From contig OY282352.1 of the NCBI GenBank assembly GCA_958295495.1, positions 2,604,001-2,668,000 on the forward strand: 64,000 bases of DNA. The letters are read 5' to 3'. A model generated the notes under the pieces. The model saw only the letters and a list, made by a program, of their open reading frames with translations, had not been told where the DNA came from and ran no database searches. This stretch comes from an uncultured Latescibacterota bacterium. GTDB lineage: Bacteria > Latescibacterota > UBA2968 > UBA8231. The translations under genes were made by a program, and so were the position numbers. Shown piece by piece: positions 50,303-58,445 of this stretch; the stretch's first letter is position 1, and every line of letters starts with the position of its first letter.

Positions 50303-51346
50303 ATGAGCGCGGAGGTCGTTGTGCAAGGGCAGTCCTACTGGCAGGTCGTCTGGAGGCAGTTCAAGAAAAACAGACCCGCTCTGCTCAGCCTCTTGGGCGT
50401 CGTCTTGCTGGGGATTGTGGCCTTAAGTGCCGACTTACTGGCCGGCGACAAGCCGTACTACATGAAATACAAGGGCGAGATATACTTTCCGGCCTTCCGC
50501 CAGTACGCAGTCTATCTGGGGGTAATGGACTGGCCGGCAGAATTGAAGCGCCGCCGCAACTTCAAAAAGCTCAAGACCGATGAGGCCATCTTCCCGCCGG
50601 TGCCTTATGCCCCGGGCGAAATTCGCTTGCGGGATAAGTACCAGTCCCCGAGAGCCGAGCACTGGCTGGGCACGGACCGCTTGGGCCGCGACGTGCTCTC
50701 GGGGCTGATTCACGGCACGCGCTACGCCTTGACTATCGGCCTAGTAGCCGTGGGCATATCGCTGGCCATTGGCTTGGTTTTAGGAGCGTTGGCCGGCTAC
50801 TTTGGAGGCTGGATCGACTTGGTGCTCTCGCGCCTTTTCGAGTTGTGGGCCGCGATCCCCAGCTTCTTCCTGATCCTGACGGCGGCGGCGTTTTTCCCGC
50901 CGAACCTGTTCTTCGTCATGATCATTATTGGCCTTACGAGTTGGGTCGGTATCGCCCGCTTGACGCGCTCGCAGTTTTTGCAGGCGCGCAACTACGATTA
51001 CGTGGCCGCCGCTCGCAGCCTCGGGTACTCAAACGGGCGGATCATGTTCCGCCACATTTTGCCCAACGCCATCGGCCCGATCCTGATCCCGGCGGCCTTC
51101 GGAGTCGCGGGTGCCATACTCGCCGAGTCGGGACTGAGCTTTTTGGGGGTGGGAGTGCCAGCAGAAGTGATCACTTGGGGGGCCTTGCTGGCTGGGGCGC
51201 GCAGCAATGCAGCGGCTTGGTGGCTGGTGGTCGTGCCGGGCGTGGCCATTTTTGCGACCGTGACCCTGTACAACCTGCTGGGCGATGGCCTGCGCGACGC
51301 GCTGGACCCAAAGCTGCGCGGCTCAGACGCTGAGGAAAGCGGGTAG
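50303..51346 (+). CDS. DppC/OppC-type ABC transporter permease
   Basis: A 347-residue partner permease starting at ATG 50303, immediately after the DppB-type stop. The first span (about 24-42) is followed by a longer than normal extracytoplasmic region (about 45-120), then the typical 'WLGTDRLGRDVLSGLIHGTR' and the EAA loop 'YDYVAAARSLGYSNGRIMFR'. The pattern resembles the YejE-like branch more than plain DppC. The 3' end overlaps the end of the convergent minus-strand gene by 24 bases. The substrate is not predictable. Confidence 0.85.
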   Translation: MSAEVVVQGQSYWQVVWRQFKKNRPALLSLLGVVLLGIVALSADLLAGDKPYYMKYKGEIYFPAFRQYAVYLGVMDWPAELKRRRNFKKLKTDEAIFPPVPYAPGEIRLRDKYQSPRAEHWLGTDRLGRDVLSGLIHGTRYALTIGLVAVGISLAIGLVLGALAGYFGGWIDLVLSRLFELWAAIPSFFLILTAAAFFPPNLFFVMIIIGLTSWVGIARLTRSQFLQARNYDYVAAARSLGYSNGRIMFRHILPNAIGPILIPAAFGVAGAILAESGLSFLGVGVPAEVITWGALLAGARSNAAAWWLVVVPGVAIFATVTLYNLLGDGLRDALDPKLRGSDAEESG

Positions 51347-52594
51347 GGACTCGTTGGCTACGATCTGGTCGAGGGTCTGTCGCTGGCGCAGCAGATGTAG
51401 CTCGCCGTCTGTGCCGAGCAGCACTTCGCATGCTTCTGGGAAGGAATTGTAGTTTTTGGCTGCCATGCCAGCGCAGTAGGCCCCGCTGCCGCCAATAAAA
51501 ATCGCGTCGCCGATGCGCGGCTCGGTGAGTACGCGAGGTCTTAGCTCTTCGGGGTTGTCGGGTGCTGGCGTGAGAATATCCCCGCTTTCACAGCAATGGC
51601 CGGCGATTAGGTATTCGCCCCGGCCCCGTGCGTCTGGTGTGGCCGGGACCACGACGATGGGATGTTGCGCCCCGTACATGCTGGGCCGCAGCACTTCGGT
51701 CATTCCGCTATCGACCTTGATGAACGAATAGCCCTGCCGGCCGGTATCGACTACATCGACGACGCTGCAGACGATGGCACCGGCGTTGCCCACCAAGAAG
51801 GTCCCGGGTTCGATTTCGAGATGCAGCTTGCGGCCGCGCTCGCGAGCAAAGCGGTTGAATTCGTCGGCCACAGGTTGGCCAGCTTCGCGCAAGTTGGTCG
51901 ATACTTCGTCGGCCATGCGCCCCACCTTGAAACCGCCGCCCATGCTCACGCGCCTGACCTCGGGCAGTTTGGCGGCCACGCCCAGCGTCAGCCGGGCGCA
52001 GTGCTGCCAGACCTCTGGGTCGCTGCCCGAGCCGATATGGCTGTGCAAGCCGGTGATGTGGAGGTCGTGTTCGGCGGCCGTTGCGAGCACTTGGTCGAGG
52101 TGCTCGTGCCAGATGCCAAAGCTCGCCGCAGGGCCGCCCGTATTGGTGCGGTTGCTGTGTCCCGAACCTAAGCCTGGGTTGACGCGCACCGAGACTTCAC
52201 GGCCCGGAAAGAGTCGGCCGTAGGTTTCGAGCTGATGCAGAGAACAGGCGTTAAAGAGGACTCCTTGGCGCACTAGGTCTTCTAAATTGTCGGGTAGTTG
52301 TTGGGCCGTGATCTGAATCTGGGCCGGGGGGACGCCAACGCGCATGGCCCGTAGTGCTTCGTAGCCGCTGCTAGCGTCGATGTGCAGGCCGGCGCGGTTG
52401 AGAATGCGGATCACGCCGGCTGCCGGACAGGCTTTCACAGCGTAGCGAACCGTCAGGCCGTGTGCATTGGGGAAGGCGAGTGCCTTTTGGGCTTGGGCTT
52501 CCAACGTCTTTTGATCATAGACAAAGGAAGGTGTTCCAAACTGGCGCTGGACGGCGCGAACTTGGTCTTTAGACAGGAGTGAAAGCCGTTCCAT
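51323..52594 (-). CDS. LysA-like PLP-dependent decarboxylase
   Basis: A 423-residue fold-type III PLP enzyme, and the only minus-strand gene in the window. PLP lysine is Lys54 in 'VRYAVKACP', with His186 in GLHSHIGSG, CESGD at 335-339 and 'GAYCAGMAAKNYNSFP' near the C-terminus. These match the diaminopimelate decarboxylase group. The usual EPGR motif reads EPGT (residues 262-265), so the substrate may not be meso-diaminopimelate. It is convergent to and overlaps the permease at 50303 by 24 bases and is divergent from the carbamoyltransferase gene across a 92-base gap. Lysine biosynthesis is the default call but not certain. Confidence 0.78.
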   Translation of the reverse strand: MERLSLLSKDQVRAVQRQFGTPSFVYDQKTLEAQAQKALAFPNAHGLTVRYAVKACPAAGVIRILNRAGLHIDASSGYEALRAMRVGVPPAQIQITAQQLPDNLEDLVRQGVLFNACSLHQLETYGRLFPGREVSVRVNPGLGSGHSNRTNTGGPAASFGIWHEHLDQVLATAAEHDLHITGLHSHIGSGSDPEVWQHCARLTLGVAAKLPEVRRVSMGGGFKVGRMADEVSTNLREAGQPVADEFNRFARERGRKLHLEIEPGTFLVGNAGAIVCSVVDVVDTGRQGYSFIKVDSGMTEVLRPSMYGAQHPIVVVPATPDARGRGEYLIAGHCCESGDILTPAPDNPEELRPRVLTEPRIGDAIFIGGSGAYCAGMAAKNYNSFPEACEVLLGTDGELHLLRQRQTLDQIVANESLPAFLSV

Positions 52595-52608
52595 TAAATG
52601 ACCCTAAC

Positions 52609-52637
52609 TTGATATTTTTCAATAGAATCCATAGGTT
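52609..52637 (+). promoter_or_regulatory. Possible promoter of the carbamoyltransferase gene
   Basis: TTGATA, a 17-base spacer and TAGGTT, the same -10-like hexamer as in the candidate clpC promoter. It lies in the 92-base divergent gap, which must hold promoters in both directions. Confidence 0.3.
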
Positions 52638-52686
52638 ATGAAAACTTTTTAGTATCGCTGCTACATCTCATTTTGTCAAGCTCCTT

Positions 52687-54510
52687 ATGGCCACTCACAT
52701 CCTCGGCATTTCCGCGTTCTACCACGATAGCGCGGCCTGTTTGGTGCGCGACGGAGAGATCGTCGCCGCTGCTCAGGAGGAGCGATTCACGCGCGTTAAA
52801 CACGATCCAGATTTTCCCGCTCACGCCGTCAACTACTGTCTGCGAGAAGGCGGTATTGAGGCCAAAGACCTGTACTGCGTGGGGTTTTACGACAAATCCC
52901 TGCTGACCTTTGAACGCCTGCTGGAGACCCATCTGGGCACTGCGCCATTGGGCCTCCGCCTCTACTGGAAGAGCATGAAGGTATGGCTGGAAAAAAAGCT
53001 GTGGATCCCGCAGTTAATCCAAGAGCAGCTAGACTGCGATGTACCCGTGCTGTTCGGCGACCACCACGAGTCACACGCAGCGTCGGCCTTCTATCCGTCG
53101 CCGTATCGAGAAGCGGCGATCGCGACCTTGGACGGAGTCGGCGAGTGGACCACTACCAGCTATGGCTACGGTCGAGATGCCGAAATTCACACGCTGGCCG
53201 ACCTCAAGTTCCCCCACTCGCTGGGTTTGTTCTATTCGGCCTTTACCTATTTTGCGGGCTTCAAGGTCAATTCCGGCGAATATAAGCTGATGGGGCTGGC
53301 TCCTTACGGCGAGCCAAAATACGTCGATCTAATGCTCGACGAGATAATCGACCTGAAGGACGACGGCTCCTTCAAGCTCAACACTCGTTATTTCAACTAC
53401 CTATCCGGCCTGACGATGACCAGTCGGGCAATGAACAAGCTCTTAGGGGGAGTGCCGCGGCGGCCAGAGACGCCGCTGACCCAGCGCGAGATGGATATTG
53501 CGCGCTCCTGCCAGGTCGTCACCGAGGAAGTCATGTTGCGCATCGCCCGCACGGTCCACAGAGAAACCAAGCTCAAAAACTTGTGCATGGCCGGTGGCGT
53601 GGCACTCAATTGCGTCGGCAATGGCCGGATCTTGCGCGAGGGCCCCTTTGAAAACATCTGGATCCAGCCGGCTGCGGGCGATGCCGGCGGGGCCTTGGGG
53701 GTCGCGCTCGCGCTGTGGTATCACCACTTGGGCCACGAGCGGGTGGCAGACGGTGAAAATGACTCGATGCGGGCATCGCTGTTAGGGCCTGAGTACGGAG
53801 ACGAAGAAATCTACCAGTGCATTGAGCAGCAGGCGGGGGTGGCGCAAAAGCTTGCCGCAGACGAGTTGCCGGTGCGCGTGGCCGAGCTTTTGGCTGCGGG
53901 TAAGGTCGTGGGCTTTTTTCAGGGGCGGATGGAATTTGGGCCGCGTGCGCTCGGTGCCCGCTCGATTCTCGGCGACCCGCGCTCAGCCGAGACGCAGTCG
54001 GTGATGAACCGCAAGATCAAGTTCCGCGAGAGTTTCCGCCCCTTTGCCCCGACGGTCCTGTGCGAATGCGCACACGAGTTCTTTGAGCTGGATGCCGACT
54101 CGCCCTACATGCTGCAAGTGGCCCCGATTAAAGCGGAACGGCAAATCGCCACGAGCGAGGGCCAGCAGCGGTTGTTTGGCATCGACAAGCTAAACGTGCC
54201 GCGCTCGGATATTCCGGCCGTCACCCACGTGGATTACTCGGCGCGGGTGCAGACGCTGCGCCGGCAAGATCACCCTCGCTACTACGACGTGATTCAAGCC
54301 TTTCACAGCCTGACCGGATATCCAGTGGTGGTTAACACGTCCTTCAACGTGCGCGGCGAACCCATCGTCCAAAGCCCAGAAGATGCCTATCGCTGCTTCA
54401 TGCGGACTGAGATGGATTTTTTGGTCCTAGGCTCTTATGTCTTGGACAAGAGGGACCAACCCCAGTGGCAGGAGGAACGGGATTGGCAAGAGGAGTTCGA
54501 GCTTGACTGA
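52687..54510 (+). CDS. NodU/TobZ-type O-carbamoyltransferase
   Basis: A 607-residue enzyme of the carbamoyltransferase family that transfers a carbamoyl group from carbamoyl phosphate, via carbamoyl-adenylate, to a hydroxyl of a small molecule or sugar. The N-terminal Kae1-like domain begins 'ILGISAFYHDSAACLV' and carries the metal-binding HHESH motif (about residues 123-127). The YrdC-like C-terminal region includes 'FGPRALGARSILGDPR' and 'VNTSFNVRGEPIV'. It is followed by an SxtJ-like membrane gene that overlaps its stop. This pairing occurs in many genomes outside antibiotic clusters. The acceptor is unknown. Confidence 0.88.
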   Translation: MATHILGISAFYHDSAACLVRDGEIVAAAQEERFTRVKHDPDFPAHAVNYCLREGGIEAKDLYCVGFYDKSLLTFERLLETHLGTAPLGLRLYWKSMKVWLEKKLWIPQLIQEQLDCDVPVLFGDHHESHAASAFYPSPYREAAIATLDGVGEWTTTSYGYGRDAEIHTLADLKFPHSLGLFYSAFTYFAGFKVNSGEYKLMGLAPYGEPKYVDLMLDEIIDLKDDGSFKLNTRYFNYLSGLTMTSRAMNKLLGGVPRRPETPLTQREMDIARSCQVVTEEVMLRIARTVHRETKLKNLCMAGGVALNCVGNGRILREGPFENIWIQPAAGDAGGALGVALALWYHHLGHERVADGENDSMRASLLGPEYGDEEIYQCIEQQAGVAQKLAADELPVRVAELLAAGKVVGFFQGRMEFGPRALGARSILGDPRSAETQSVMNRKIKFRESFRPFAPTVLCECAHEFFELDADSPYMLQVAPIKAERQIATSEGQQRLFGIDKLNVPRSDIPAVTHVDYSARVQTLRRQDHPRYYDVIQAFHSLTGYPVVVNTSFNVRGEPIVQSPEDAYRCFMRTEMDFLVLGSYVLDKRDQPQWQEERDWQEEFELD

Positions 54511-54928
54511 GGCCAAAAGCTACTGGGGGGTTGCGACTCCCACACGCGGCGATTTGCGCCGATTTGGACTCGTGCTGGCAGCCTTGCTGGCCTTGCTAGG
54601 TGGCTATCTGTGGTACGTGGAAGCTATCGGCATCGCCCAGCTTGCACACGCGGCTTCGCTGGTGTTTCTCGGGGCCGGCTTGGCGCTGCCCATTGCGCTG
54701 AAGCCGATCTACTTTCCCTACATGTGGCTGGCGAGAGTCGTGGCCTTTGTCAATATCCACCTGCTCTTAGGGCTGGTTTTCTACACGCTTTTTACGCTGA
54801 TCGGGCTTGGCATGCGCCTCTTGGGGCGCGATCCGCTCGACCGCAAAATCGCCCCCGACGCGGATAGTTACTGGCAGCGCCGGGCCTCTTCTCTGTTTTC
54901 CCGCGACCATTATCGCAAGCGGTTCTGA
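54503..54928 (+). CDS. SxtJ-like membrane protein
   Basis: A 141-residue protein with a soluble start ('SYWGVATPTRGDLRRFG'), two to three membrane spans (about 22-40, 45-62 and 78-100), and 'RLLGRDPLDRKIAPDADSYW' in the C-terminal part. This fits the SxtJ family, often encoded next to NodU-type carbamoyltransferases. The start is TTG 54503, overlapping the previous stop by 8 bases, with GAGGAG just upstream; the open frame extends further, but without that site. No DUF5989-type small protein follows, unlike in many other clusters. Confidence 0.7.
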   Translation: MTEAKSYWGVATPTRGDLRRFGLVLAALLALLGGYLWYVEAIGIAQLAHAASLVFLGAGLALPIALKPIYFPYMWLARVVAFVNIHLLLGLVFYTLFTLIGLGMRLLGRDPLDRKIAPDADSYWQRRASSLFSRDHYRKRF

Positions 54929-54996
54929 GCCTTGCTCTTGTTTTGGGCAGCCGTTATATTTACACCGCTTGGGAGGCCCCTTAAAAACGGCCTCAA

Positions 54997-55482
54997 ATGA
55001 ATTCTACGGAAGAAGTTAGCTCATTTGCCGAAGATGGTCGTTGGATGCGCGAGGCCCTGCGCGAGGCCGAGTGCGCCGGCCGTCGCGGCGAGGTGCCCGT
55101 TGGTGCTGTCGTCGTCGGGGCCGGGCGGGTTTTGGGCCGAGCCGGCAACGCCATTGAAGCGGCGCAGGATCCCACGGCCCACGCGGAGATGCTGGCCTTG
55201 CGCCAAGCGGCGGCGGCACTGGGGACGCGGCGCTTGTTGGCGACGACGCTCTATGCCACCTTGGAGCCTTGCGCTATGTGCGCTGGGGCCGCGGTCTTGG
55301 CCCGGGTGCCGAGGCTGGTCTTCGGGTCCGCGGATCCCAAATCCGGTGCTTGCGGTTCGTTGCGCAATGTTGCGGAGGATCCTCGGCTCAATCACCGCTG
55401 TACGGTCCGCGGCGGGGTGTTAGAGCGAGAATGTGCCGAGTTGCTCAGGGCTTTTTTTGCGGCCCTGCGAGCGGCCAAGTAG
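54997..55482 (+). CDS. tadA: TadA, tRNA adenosine deaminase
   Basis: A 161-residue zinc deaminase that converts A34 to inosine in tRNA-Arg(ACG). HAE motif at residues 62-64 (His62, catalytic Glu64) and 'PCAMC' at 91-95 supply the zinc ligands. 'RVPRLVFGSADPKSGACGS' matches the TadA C-terminal region. It starts at ATG 54997 and ends 5 bases before a tRNA-Ser. The order tadA, tRNA-Ser, SRP RNA, dnaX, recR is a conserved neighbourhood in several phyla. Confidence 0.93.
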   Translation: MNSTEEVSSFAEDGRWMREALREAECAGRRGEVPVGAVVVGAGRVLGRAGNAIEAAQDPTAHAEMLALRQAAAALGTRRLLATTLYATLEPCAMCAGAAVLARVPRLVFGSADPKSGACGSLRNVAEDPRLNHRCTVRGGVLERECAELLRAFFAALRAAK

Positions 55483-55487
55483 ATTGA

Positions 55488-55577
<90 letters not shown>

Positions 55578-55583
55578 TTTTGT

Positions 55584-55674
55584 GGAGAGATGGCCGAGTG
55601 GTCGAAGGTGCACGACTGGAAATCGTGTGTAGGGCAACCCCCTACCGAGGGTTCGAATCCCTCTCTCTCCGCCA
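55584..55674 (+). tRNA. tRNA-Ser (anticodon GGA)
   Basis: A 91-base class II tRNA. The acceptor stem GGAGAGA pairs with TCTCTCC, the anticodon loop is CTGGAAA (GGA), and CCA is encoded. It reads UCC and UCU. It lies 6 bases after tRNA-Ser(CGA). Confidence 0.96.
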
Positions 55675-55688
55675 TAATTGATCCGGAT

Positions 55689-55764
55689 GGGGCAGTAGCT
55701 CAGCTGGGAGAGCGCCAGGTTCGCAATCTGGAGGTCGTGGGTTCGATCCCCATCTGCTCCACCA
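55689..55764 (+). tRNA. tRNA-Ala (anticodon CGC)
   Basis: A 76-base tRNA. The acceptor stem GGGGCAG pairs with CTGCTCC, giving the G3-U70 wobble pair that identifies alanine tRNA. The anticodon loop is TTCGCAA (CGC), and CCA is encoded. It reads GCG. Confidence 0.95.
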
Positions 55765-55801
55765 TGTTTTCCGGATACCCGTTGGTGAAATACACTATTT
55801 T

Positions 55802-56075
55802 AGGTCGTGCTAGATGGGGAGATAGCGGTGCCCTGTACCCGCAATCCGCTATAGCGGGATTGAATTCCCATCCAGAGGCTTTCGCACCTCTTGTTCGACC
55901 GGAGCAAAGTGGCGCTGAAGACCGGATTCTGCGCAATCAAGAGCTTCTGAACCCCGTCAGGACCGGAAGGTAGCAGCGGTAGGAATGTCTCTTGGTGTGC
56001 CGTAGAGCTGTCCGGTTGGAGCTAACTGGCACTGGGCAGACCTGAGGGCGGGGTCGAAGATGGGTGCACGGCCTT
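55802..56075 (+). ncRNA. ffs: Large-type bacterial SRP RNA
   Basis: About 274 bases. The domain IV core 'GTCAGGACCGGAAGGTAGCAGC' region lies at 55957-55978 and binds Ffh. The 5' part ('GGTGCCCTGTACCCGCAATC') is the Alu domain seen in the long SRP RNAs of Bacillus and Thermus-like groups, absent from the 4.5S form. The 5' AGGTCGTGC (55802-55810) pairs with 3' GCACGGCCT (56066-56074), and T-rich DNA follows, which fits a terminator at the end. Exact ends are estimated. Confidence 0.92.
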
Positions 56076-56123
56076 CTAATTTTTTGTTTATTCCCTTCAT
56101 CTTAGCTGTGTCGAGCAACGCAA

Positions 56124-57833
56124 ATGGCCTATCAGGTAACAGCGCGCAAGTGGCGTCCTCGCCAGTTCGACGAAGTCGTCGGGCAGGAGCATATCACTGC
56201 CACTCTAAAGAATGCCGTCCACTCCGGGCGCATCGCGCAGTGCTACCTGTTTTGCGGCCCCCGCGGCGTGGGCAAGACCACGACCGCGCGGATTCTCGCC
56301 AAGGTCCTCAACTGCGCCGCCCGCTGCGACGGCAATCCCTGCGAGGCGTGCGATTCCTGCCAGAGCATCGCCGCCGCCACCAGCATGAACGTGCTGGAGA
56401 TCGACGGGGCCTCCAACAACAGCGTCGATGACATCCGCGAGTTGCGCGAAGTCGTGCGCTACGCCGCGACCGAAGGCGTCTATAAGATCTACATCATCGA
56501 CGAGGTTCACATGCTCTCGACAGCGGCATTCAATGCGCTGTTGAAGACGCTGGAGGAGCCGCCGGAGCACGTGGTTTTCATCTTCGCCACCACGGAGGTG
56601 CAGTCGGTCCCCGACACCATCCTCTCGCGCTGTCAGCGCTTCAATTTTCGCCGCATCTCAAGCGGACAGATCGCCGCCCATCTCGGCACCATTGCCCAAG
56701 CCGAGGGCATCGCGGTTGAGGAGGAGGCGCTCCACCTGCTGGCCAGCCGTGCGGACGGTGCCTTGCGCGACGCCGAGAGCCTACTTGATCAAGTGGTCTC
56801 ATTGGGCGCGGAGGTGTCGCAGCAAGCCGTGGTGCAGGTGTTGGGTCTCGTCGATCGCGGCCTCTACTTTGAATTGCTCGACGCCATGCGCGAAGCGGCA
56901 CCCGCACGGGTGCTGGCTATCGTCGCCCAAGCCGTTGACGAAGGGGCCGATATTGAGGAGTTCGTCTATGGCCTAGTCGAACTTTTGCGCCACCTGCTCT
57001 TCGCCAAGATACAGGGCGGGACCGACGAGCTGGATATGGCCGAAGACGCCCGCCTCCGCTGCGGCGAACTCGCGGCCGCTATGGAGGTCGAGGACCTGCT
57101 CCGCATGATGCAGTCGCTTTTGGATTTAGAAGCGGATATAAAGCGCTCAGTACAGCCGCGCTTTCGCGTGGAAATCGCCTTGGTACATCTGGCGCTGATG
57201 GGTCGGTCTGTCGATGTGGGCGAGCTGCTGCGCCGCCTGCAGTCGCTAGAAAGTGCCGCGCCGCGCCCGGTTGTGCCTCCATCTCCAAACAGTGGTCGCA
57301 GCGAACCGGCCGCGCCTCCGCCCCGGAAGGTCCCCCCCGGCACTGTCCGGCGTCGGCCAATTTCAACCCGTCTCAATGAACAGGCCGCTCCTCCGCCCCC
57401 GGCTGAGTCGAGCAATGAACAGGCCGCTCCTCCGCCCCCGGCCCGGCAGCAAGTCGTCGCCCCGGCTGAGTCGAGCAGTGCCGCTGCTGGCCTGAGCTTT
57501 GATCAGGTGCGCACTACTTGGGCCGAGCTAGTCAATGCCGTGCGCGCCGCCAAGCCGTCGCTGGCCTCTTTTCTCAATGGGGCGGCCTTAGTCGGCTTGG
57601 AGGGCCATGTGCTCAAGCTGAGCTTTGGCACCGCCGACCGCTTTGCCATGACCCAAGTGCTCAACAACCGAGAAAGCGTAGAGGCGATAGCCGAGGAGAA
57701 ATACGGTCGGCGGCTGCGCTTGGAGGCCGTAGTAAAGAAGGGCGATCAGCCGGCTCCACAGGCGGCGAGTCAGCCCGAGTCCGACCCCACCCTCCGCTCG
57801 GTGCTCGACACTTTTGACGGCGAGTTAGTCTGA
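56124..57833 (+). CDS. dnaX: DNA polymerase III tau/gamma subunit
   Basis: A 569-residue clamp-loader ATPase. It begins 'MAYQVTARKWRPRQFDEVVG', with Walker A GPRGVGKT (about 45-52), a four-cysteine zinc module ('CAARCDGNPCEACDSC') and 'IIDEVHMLS' as Walker B. Domains I-III end at about 360. A proline-rich linker (about 385-450) includes a 39-base direct repeat encoding 'NEQAAPPPPA' twice, followed by a tau-like C-terminal domain. I see no A-rich slippery site, so a gamma form by frameshift is not indicated. Starts at ATG 56124, 49 bases after the SRP RNA. Confidence 0.94.
   Translation: MAYQVTARKWRPRQFDEVVGQEHITATLKNAVHSGRIAQCYLFCGPRGVGKTTTARILAKVLNCAARCDGNPCEACDSCQSIAAATSMNVLEIDGASNNSVDDIRELREVVRYAATEGVYKIYIIDEVHMLSTAAFNALLKTLEEPPEHVVFIFATTEVQSVPDTILSRCQRFNFRRISSGQIAAHLGTIAQAEGIAVEEEALHLLASRADGALRDAESLLDQVVSLGAEVSQQAVVQVLGLVDRGLYFELLDAMREAAPARVLAIVAQAVDEGADIEEFVYGLVELLRHLLFAKIQGGTDELDMAEDARLRCGELAAAMEVEDLLRMMQSLLDLEADIKRSVQPRFRVEIALVHLALMGRSVDVGELLRRLQSLESAAPRPVVPPSPNSGRSEPAAPPPRKVPPGTVRRRPISTRLNEQAAPPPPAESSNEQAAPPPPARQQVVAPAESSSAAAGLSFDQVRTTWAELVNAVRAAKPSLASFLNGAALVGLEGHVLKLSFGTADRFAMTQVLNNRESVEAIAEEKYGRRLRLEAVVKKGDQPAPQAASQPESDPTLRSVLDTFDGELV
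57375..57442 (+). repeat. Direct repeat in the dnaX linker
   Basis: 29 identical bases at 57375-57403 and 57414-57442 (39-base period), both encoding NEQAAPPPPA. A further partial copy of the spacer (GCTGAGTCGAGCA) recurs after the second unit. It is within the coding frame and keeps it. Confidence 0.85.
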
Positions 57834-57841
57834 GAGAGCTC

Positions 57842-58438
57842 ATGGAACCTCTGGTCCTCGAAGACTTGATCGTCGCATTTGCCAAGCTGCCCGGTATTGG
57901 CCGCAAGACAGCGCAGCGCTTGGCGCTTTATGTGGTCAAGAGGCCGCGCGAGGAAGCCGAGTTGCTCGCCAAGGCCCTTATTGCTGCCAAAGACCAGATC
58001 GAACACTGCGCCACCTGCTACAACTTCGCCCAAAAGGGAGAGTCCCTATGCAAAGTCTGCCGAGACGCTCGGCGCGATCAGCAGTTCCTCTGCGTGGTGG
58101 CCGAAGCTAGCGATGTGCTGGCCTTTGAGATGAGTCAGTTTTACTCCGGGGCTTATCACGTACTCGGCGGGGTGCTCTCCCCTCAGGACGGAGTGCTGCC
58201 CGAGGATTTGCACATCGACTCCTTGGTCGAGCGCGTGCGCCAGCAGGGCGTACAGGAGGTACTGCTCGCGCTCAACGCCAACGCCGAGGGCGATGCCACC
58301 GCTCACTTCATCGCTCAGCAACTCGTGCCGCTGACCAAGGTGTCGAGGTTGGCGCGCGGCCTGCCGGTAGGTGCGGATTTGGATTTGGCCGACAGCGTCA
58401 CCCTCTCGCTCGCCTTTGCCGGCCGGTCTTCGCTGTAA
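57842..58438 (+). CDS. recR: RecR recombination mediator
   Basis: A 198-residue protein that, with RecF/RecO, loads RecA on gapped DNA. It has an N-terminal helix-hairpin-helix ('LPGIGRKTAQRLALYVV'), a four-cysteine zinc finger (two CxxC pairs around 'CATCYNFAQKGESLCKVC'), and a Toprim domain ('LCVVAEASDVLAFE'). ATG 57842 follows dnaX by 8 bases. dnaX-recR is a widely conserved pair. The family length is normal. Confidence 0.95.
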   Translation: MEPLVLEDLIVAFAKLPGIGRKTAQRLALYVVKRPREEAELLAKALIAAKDQIEHCATCYNFAQKGESLCKVCRDARRDQQFLCVVAEASDVLAFEMSQFYSGAYHVLGGVLSPQDGVLPEDLHIDSLVERVRQQGVQEVLLALNANAEGDATAHFIAQQLVPLTKVSRLARGLPVGADLDLADSVTLSLAFAGRSSL

Positions 58439-58445
58439 GGTAGAA

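Noticed and set aside
55700..55936. Minus-strand open frame over tRNA-Ala and SRP RNA
   Set aside because: Its 'MGIEPTTSRL' string is the same kind of antisense tRNA artefact, and it overlaps two RNA genes.
56124..57833. Programmed frameshift in dnaX giving a gamma form
   Set aside because: No A-rich slippery heptamer was found in the coding sequence.
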